64,000 nt of DNA from Ctena decussata (taxonomy: Eukaryota > Mollusca > Bivalvia > Lucinida > Lucinidae): assembly GCA_963989385.1 (NCBI GenBank), contig OZ022510.1, positions 33,051,448-33,115,447 on the forward strand. Direction: 5' to 3'. The position numbers and the translations under genes are program-made. Each line of letters begins with the position of its first letter. Position 1 is the first letter of the stretch. Positions 60,201-64,000 of this stretch are shown one piece after another. Below the pieces are notes generated by a model that was not told where the DNA came from, searched no databases, and worked only from the letters and a program-made list of their open reading frames with translations.

Positions 60201-62359
60201 GGGTGAGAAATAGGCATCTAGGGGTTGTGTAAAAAATGCAAAACAGAATCAAATAGTTCTCCCTCTTCGCATCAACAATGTACAGAACCTGCGAAATCAT
60301 ATCTTTAAAACCAAAGGCACAGGTGTGGCTGAAATACGAAACTTACTTGTTATTTTTATGGCTAATATTGAAAGCAATTAGAGATATAGCTAAGATAATT
60401 CCAAGCGCGGCTAAACACGACATCATGACGTAGAGGTGGTGAGGAATCAGTTCTTCGGTCTCTGTGACAAATGTAGAGTCCCGGGGTGGAACACCATCTG
60501 TTTGAAATTAGAAATCAACGATGAGTGGCAACTAAATTAATGGAATCTATGATAGAATTAAAATCCAAGGCTAATTTTGGATTATTTAGTCTTATGCGAG
60601 GATTGCCAAGCATAAGACAAATAATTGGAAGACGAACCTGAGACTTCCTTGTCGAGGTCTCAATGCCATTACTGATTATTTTTCTCAAGCACTATATTTT
60701 ATAAAACAGAATATCTATCTTGTTCAGGTCATTACTTAAACCTTCAAGCTGGTTCTGTCTTGTTGATTTCACCTTGTGTGCATGCAGTTTGAATGACTGG
60801 CTGCTGATCAGAATTCTACAGTGACATTTTTTGTACATTATTGGCTGTAAATGTCATATTCTACATGCAATTTACATGACAGGCATTTCCTTGCCCACGT
60901 CATATTCTTTGAAGATTGACTGCCTTATATTACTCATCACTATCCTTCAGAGGATAAAAATTAGTACGCCTATTTGTATACTCATCTGTCTTTCTTCGTA
61001 AAAATAGCAAGCGAAAATATCATATAAATGAAAGCAAAACAAACCAACAGATATTTAGTGTTTGTAGCTATTATTATTTGGGTCTAATATAAATATTCAA
61101 TGTGATTTTATAATGTTTTTCTGTAACATTTTTTAAAACATATCCACGCTGTCAGGTCATTGAATAATAGCCATGACGCGTGATGACGTAGATCTGATAC
61201 AACTTTGAATGGACCAATCTAATGACCAGGTGACGTAATGGTAAACAGTGTATTATCGGCTTACCAAGCAGTCCGTTTGCGGTAAGTTGGTATTTTAATG
61301 CTACCTATCAGCGATATTGACATGGCAGGAAGCAAGTGTATTGGTTGAAAGTAACTGTGTGACATGACTGGGCTGTATTAAATATGACTGACAGATAGAG
61401 ACTGCCTTTTTGAGGCTAGGCTGAGATAGCAGGCCGAAACAGAAAATTCTCAGACAGCAGTAGAATGAAAATTCTTGTTCACTGTCTGAGAAAAGATGTG
61501 CTTTGAATCAACGATTGGTACCAAAAGTAGATCAGAGATTTTTTGTATCAAATTAATAAAATACCGACTAAGACAAAATATAGATCAGCCACCTTTTCGA
61601 ATAGGAGAGGACTCGGACAGACCTGTCCAAGGAGGTGCATATCATGGATTCTTTACCTTGAGCCTCCTGGGAAACACTATCATGAGAATTGGACAGAAAA
61701 ACATCATCGTACACAATTTCTGTATCACGTGACACTTACTGACTCCAACACTAGGTCTAGTTATCCTATTTAGGCCAAATGGGCTCGTCTACCTCGCAGT
61801 TTAGAGTGGTATATTTCCAGTATAAGGGATGTCTGATAATTGAGCCGCGACACGACAAAACCAACAGAGTGGCATGTGCTCCCAGTAAAGACTCATATCA
61901 ACCGAAGGGCACAAGCAAGCTCTTTGCGAACAGCGAAGACTCTGATCAGGCTGGTCGGATACCCTGACTAATCTGAGTCTTTTCAGGGCGCTCATGCCAC
62001 TTTGTTGGTTTCGTCGTGCCATATCTGTTAATGGAATTAGGCTCTTATCAAGCTAACGGTCGTAAAGCTAAGGGATGTTCCCTAAGAACAAAAGCATCAT
62101 AATTATTATTCTTTGCTTGCACCTTTTTTTATCTTTATAGTTGATCATGTTATTTAACCCACCCAGCAATAAAGTCAGAAGTGTGAACAGTCATATGTAG
62201 AAAAGCTTGTTTGATAGCTTTTTTGCGATACTTATTCAAAATAATTGGAAAAAAAACTCACAATTTTCTCACCTTGCCAAATGATGCCCCCATTATACCA
62301 CTCGATAAATCCATTGTCAACGTCTGACTTGTAGATGCCCACAAGAACCTTCTTACCAC
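48034..62359 (-). CDS. GABA-B receptor-like class C GPCR (7TM part, seven exons, incomplete at both ends)
   Basis: Seven - strand exons join in frame with canonical AG/GT sites: 62359-62273, 60497-60347, 56924-56810, 54627-54520, 52585-52463, 50866-50720 and 48222-48034. The join is about 306 residues. It follows GABA-B receptors through the whole membrane domain: SSPNINN before TM2, FSKTWRV after TM3, a WEVVDPL block after TM4, SFETRK after TM5 and ALNDSQLIGM before TM6. The closest match from memory is subunit 2 (SSPYMNN, VSIPALNDSKYIGM). The class C disulfide Cys pair is kept (VVLC at TM3, IQVC in loop 2). The expected role is a plasma-membrane Gi/o-coupled receptor, working as a heterodimer if it is a true subunit. 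The ligand-binding Venus-flytrap exons lie beyond 64,000. The tail after TM7 was not located below 48,033. Confidence 0.9.
48309..48665. repeat. Dispersed repeat, copy next to TM6-7 exon
   Basis: AATGAATTATAGGTTTGAGA, TCTCGAATTATAAGTGAGATG and GAAATTCTTTCAACAGAAA in the same order as at 52610-52910. Confidence 0.75.
48691..49994. mobile_element. 1.3-kb near-perfect palindrome in receptor intron
   Basis: The left arm starting CACGCCTACC...ATCGCTCTCATGCGAAACCG is complemented throughout to GGTTTCGCATGAGAGCGATG...GTAGGCGTG at 49994. The arms are about 640 bp with scattered mismatches and small gaps, and the turn is near 49342. Arm landmarks that pair include TGGCTCCCCTTCTG/GAAGGGGAGCCA, ACATGCTCCGCC/AGCAAAGCATGTGTTC and CATTTCATACATTGTAGATG/TCTGCAATGTATGAAATAAT. 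It is a foldback element or a recent inverted duplication; no coding capacity is recognised. Confidence 0.85.
50110..50323 (-). mobile_element. tRNA-derived SINE (same family as 645-825)
   Basis: On -, GAGAAGCGGTGGTAGTGTAG and GGCTCGATCTCCC form the tRNA-like head, followed by the core TCTTTCGGATGAGAC and GTGTTGGCGGGACGTTAA. It is a better preserved copy than the one at 645. Confidence 0.78.
50720..50866 (-). CDS. GABA-B-like receptor exon: extracellular loop 2 and TM5
   Basis: This 147-bp, phase 0/0 exon encodes VYLIGNDAEVRPYIQVC, then YSYFSWTICIMEGAILSFG and AFLSFETRK. The Cys in IQVC is the loop-2 partner of the TM3 Cys. 'LAWETRN' of human subunit 2 corresponds to LSFETRK here. The acceptor is TTTCAG and the donor GTAAGG. 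The open frame on the opposite strand here is only its shadow. Confidence 0.88.
51805..51820. repeat. Poly-G run (16)
   Basis: Uninterrupted G16 in a receptor intron. Length may be unstable or affected by sequencing error. Confidence 0.8.
52463..52585 (-). CDS. GABA-B-like receptor exon: TM4
   Basis: This 123-bp, phase 0/0 exon encodes RIRDYQLVGIVFVLVVILCV and continues through CWEVVDPL to LENE. CW(E/Q)xVDPL after TM4 is characteristic of GABA-B receptors. The acceptor is TTACAG and the donor GTAGCA (a weaker donor). A dispersed repeat begins only about 25 bp upstream of its acceptor. Confidence 0.9.
52610..52910. repeat. Dispersed repeat, copy next to TM4 exon
   Basis: Same block order as 48309-48665 in the same orientation, ending at GAAATTCTTTCAACAGAAAC. 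Starts about 25 bp from the TM4 exon acceptor. Confidence 0.75.
53264..53400. repeat. 35-bp tandem repeat, four units
   Basis: CTTCTCCTGAAAGTGTACTT plus ATTCACCTCAGG starts at 53264, 53299, 53334 and 53369, exactly 35 bp apart. Confidence 0.9.
53787..54007. mobile_element. GAGCCGCGAC MITE copy 12 (degenerate)
   Basis: GAGCCGCGACTGGAGAAAAC at left, TTGGTTTTGTCGTGTCGTG at right. Lies in a receptor intron. Confidence 0.8.
54008..54519. other. Receptor intron between TM3 and TM4 exons, no gene
   Basis: AT-rich; a GC-richer stretch at 54270-54400 is unrecognised. Confidence 0.5.
54520..54627 (-). CDS. GABA-B-like receptor exon: TM3
   Basis: This 108-bp, phase 0/0 exon encodes LQTCTFTIGFSTAFGALF, then SKTWRVYRIF and NKKLLQL. 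It matches 'GFxxAFGAMFxKTWRVHxIF' of GABA-B subunits. The second intracellular loop is shorter in Lys than the vertebrate KMKKKIIKD segment. The acceptor is TTTCAG and the donor GTACGT. Confidence 0.9.
55086..55321. mobile_element. GAGCCGCGAC MITE copy 13 (degenerate)
   Basis: GAGCCGCGACACGTCAAAAC at left, TTTTTGTCGTTTGGCGGC at right. Confidence 0.8.
55570..55710. repeat. Two tandem units of about 80-90 bp
   Basis: ATCATATGAAAT(A/G)ACCAC(A/G)AGTGTAAG and TTCTGTTTATTAT recur, starting about 55574 and 55658, in a receptor intron. Confidence 0.65.
56219..56457. mobile_element. GAGCCGCGAC MITE copy 14
   Basis: Left end mutated (AGCTGCGACACGACAAAACC), right end GTCGGCGCGGCTC with a small insertion. 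Confidence 0.82.
56810..56924 (-). CDS. GABA-B-like receptor exon: intracellular loop 1 and TM2
   Basis: This is a 115-bp exon. The split codon AA+G gives Lys. It then encodes YVKLSSPNINNVLLFG and the rest of TM2, ending at VVLCK, which carries the conserved extracellular Cys at the start of TM3. SSPNxNN is the hallmark intracellular loop 1 of GABA-B receptors. The acceptor is TTATAG and the donor GTGAGA. Confidence 0.9.
56925..59630. other. Receptor intron between TM1 and TM2 exons, no gene
   Basis: The largest clean intron stretch. It holds a short foldback remnant at 57840-57960 (AGACTCAGACCAGCCTGCGC) and an inverted pair TTTGATATCAAAGT.../...CTTGATATCAAA around a CAGGCTCGACCAGA/TCTGGTCCCGCCTG hairpin at 58478-58585. 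Several diverged CCAATCGTTGCAGTTACTTC units lie near 58690-58770. No coding signal. Confidence 0.5.
59635..60270. repeat. Direct repeat 3' of the TM1 exon
   Basis: TAATGGAATCTATGAT, AGTCTTATGC, GCATAAGAC, TACAGTGACA, TTTACATGACAGG and AGGCTGAGATAGCAGGCC occur in this order. The same order is found at 60536-61500. Confidence 0.72.
60347..60497 (-). CDS. GABA-B-like receptor exon: linker and TM1
   Basis: This 151-bp exon has phase 1 in and phase 2 out. DGVPPRDSTFV corresponds to the GSPPADQT/GSEPPKDKT linker of vertebrate GABA-B subunits. It is followed by a hydrophobic TM1 (LYVMMSCLAALGIILAISLI) and AFNISHKNN. The donor is GTAAGT. It is flanked on both sides by related direct repeats (59635-60270 and 60536-61500). 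Confidence 0.9.
60536..61500. repeat. Direct repeat 5' of the TM1 exon
   Basis: Same ordered landmarks as 59635-60270, with about 330 bp of extra sequence inside. The two copies bracket the 60347-60497 exon. Confidence 0.72.
61842..62020. mobile_element. GAGCCGCGAC MITE copy 15 (shortened)
   Basis: GAGCCGCGACACGACAAAAC at left. The right end TTGGTTTCGTCGTGCC is eroded and the first inner arm is partly lost. Confidence 0.8.
62273..62359 (-). CDS. GABA-B-like receptor exon: end of ectodomain/stalk
   Basis: The exon is bounded by acceptor TTGCAG and donor GTGAG and has 87 bp. It encodes GKKVLVGIYKS...FIEWYNGGIIWQ plus the first base of an Asp codon. The pattern 'VGxY...I.W.GG' followed by DGVPPRD matches the membrane-proximal end of GABA-B ectodomains, just before TM1. 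It is the most 5' exon visible. Confidence 0.85.
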
Positions 62360-62605
62360 CTGCAATGGTGAGTGTACATGAGAGTAGTGTAAAAAATAAT
62401 ATTTTGCGCGTGATACTTTTGCTCGAAAAGAAATAATTCGTATCTGACTTGCATATCGAATTCTACAAGACTTTTCTGTTAACGAGCTATTACTATACTG
62501 ACTTTTGTATGTGTCCCTGTACAAAGCAAGCTCATACAGTACATAGCAAACAGTACGCAGTTGATAGCATATTACTGTGCTTCAGGGAAGTCATCTGTCC
62601 CCTAA

Positions 62606-62625
62606 CCCCCCCCCCCCCCCCCCCC
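62606..62625. repeat. Poly-C run (20)
   Basis: Uninterrupted C20 in the receptor's 5'-most visible intron. Confidence 0.8.
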
Positions 62626-62639
62626 ATGTCAGGATACCG

Positions 62640-64000
62640 TTATGTCGCTATGCCATATGTTACCTGTACAGGTAAAGGTGTGAAAATTTATTCAACCAAT
62701 CAGTGGACCAAAATTACCAGTTATAATATTTTCATTGGCAGACTGGAGGTGTTGACACAATGTGATCAAGAGACAGAATGACACTGTGGAAGTTAATCCT
62801 TCTTATATTGTACCACTCCTGTCTTTAAATTTGCAAGAATGACAGGCTCTCCGAAAAATAATATTGACATCTTATATAATTCTTATAGGACAACAATAAG
62901 ACTGAAGACATGCGCCCAGTGTATGGGTAAAACTCTATGTTTATTGCACCACTGCTACAAAGAGGCACACGGTTAATAACTTCCTGTTTGCTTCCTTCTA
63001 AAATGGGATCTACACGTAAGGCAATAATTTGGTCCTAGATGAACATTTGTTTCCTTTAAGAGATGACAACTCATGAGGAGGGAGGTAAAATAAAAAAGAG
63101 TTGCTTTCCCTGAAATTGTACCGATTCACCTGAATTCTGGGATAATTGTTGTTCATATTCTGTTTATTGTAGATTACATGTTACAGTTATCTACATAACA
63201 CGTGCAGGTCCTTAGAGATTTCATTCAGGACTTAATATTTTCAAGAAATTAACTGCTAAGTATAGTTTTGTGTTCACACATGAACAGCTTCTGCAAGGCA
63301 GTTATAAATAACCCTACGAGGAGCGTCCAAAAAGTTTTGTCTATCATCTCATTACTTTGATTACGGGTATGCTAGGCTAATGTATTATACCTCAATGAAA
63401 AGCCCTGACTCTCTTCTTCAAAATGATAACAAAACATTGATTGAATGAAATAATCTAATCATCTTTACTCCGGTTTTACATTCAGTCCTCCGTACGACTG
63501 CCCTAATTTCTTGTCGAAGAGCAATTTTAGTCTAAAATTTGAGATCGATGAAGACTATTATTCTAGATCATCGTCTTTTATATTATTTGGATCCTTTTGA
63601 AACTAATCAGTCTTTGAATCGACTGCCCAATTAAAATTAAGAAATTACAGTATGCTTTTTTTTCTGGTTTCGTCACCAGATATTGTCAGGGTCACTGACG
63701 AGGCTTTATTAGCCGAAACTACGTAGTCTGGCCCATGTTACTACTTCTGTATGTATTCTCTGCTCTTGAAGGAACTTTTGTAGATTTTAATTTGCGTTTC
63801 AGCTTGTGAATGATTCAAACGGTATATTTTTACTGGTAAACATTGCATCTTGCTGAAATTTTCTGTACTTCTACTCAAAACATCAACACATGAAGCCGAA
63901 TGAAAAAAAAATTACCGATATCCGTTCATTATTTACATGGAATACAGGTTAGATTTATGACACTATGGAAATACATCTTTACGTAAAGTTCAAGTTGCTT
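62640..64000. other. No exon recognised to window end
   Basis: Should be receptor intron (- strand). 62980-63130 carries a relative of the 53264 'TGAAATTGTACCGATTCACC' type repeat. I found no block matching the Venus-flytrap domain. Confidence 0.5.

Overview
The window is nuclear DNA of a metazoan, most likely a bivalve mollusc. The base is AT-rich, genes are split by introns, coding density is low, and dispersed repeats, foldback elements and tRNA-headed SINEs are very abundant. The species call is an inference; no marker gene is present.

Region 1 (1-31,430, + strand) is a tandemly duplicated secreted type-B carboxylesterase (cholinesterase-like) locus. Copy A enters the window inside its first coding exon and has exons ending at 200, 2495-2990 and 9319-9562. 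Copy B is complete, with exons 21855-22908, 25681-26176 and 27103-27346 (about 597 aa). Splice sites, exon lengths (496 and 244 bp) and phases are identical in the two copies. Each copy is followed by the same palindromic minisatellite and then by the same dead esterase fragment (14060-14430 and 30490-30910). The two dead fragments share a stop lesion, so that copy died before the duplication. Comparing the two units gives 'empty sites' for several mobile-element insertions made after the duplication. Intron 2 is 0.93 kb in copy B but 6.3 kb in copy A because of two insertions.

Between the units (16,080-21,370) lies another local duplication. Its first copy was interrupted by a 3.4-kb Helentron/HINE-like element carrying a 454-bp tandem core; its second copy keeps the uninterrupted site.

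Region 2 (31.4-48 kb) has no recognised host gene. It holds a 4.06-kb element with near-perfect terminal inverted repeats, hairpin elements, a 196-bp tandem array, a decayed non-LTR retrotransposon on the - strand (RT motifs visible), tRNA-like SINEs, and several copies of a roughly 235-bp palindromic MITE.

Region 3 (48-62.4 kb, - strand) carries seven exons of a class C GPCR resembling the GABA-B receptor (closest by eye to subunit 2). They cover the membrane-proximal end of the extracellular region through TM7. The Venus-flytrap N-terminus lies beyond the window end, and the C-terminal tail exon was not found. Its introns contain a 1.3-kb near-perfect palindrome, a full SINE, duplicated repeats next to exons, and more MITEs.

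The dominant repeat is the MITE family beginning GAGCCGCGAC, with about 15 copies. Six intact copies show a perfect 4-bp target duplication of the form ANNT.
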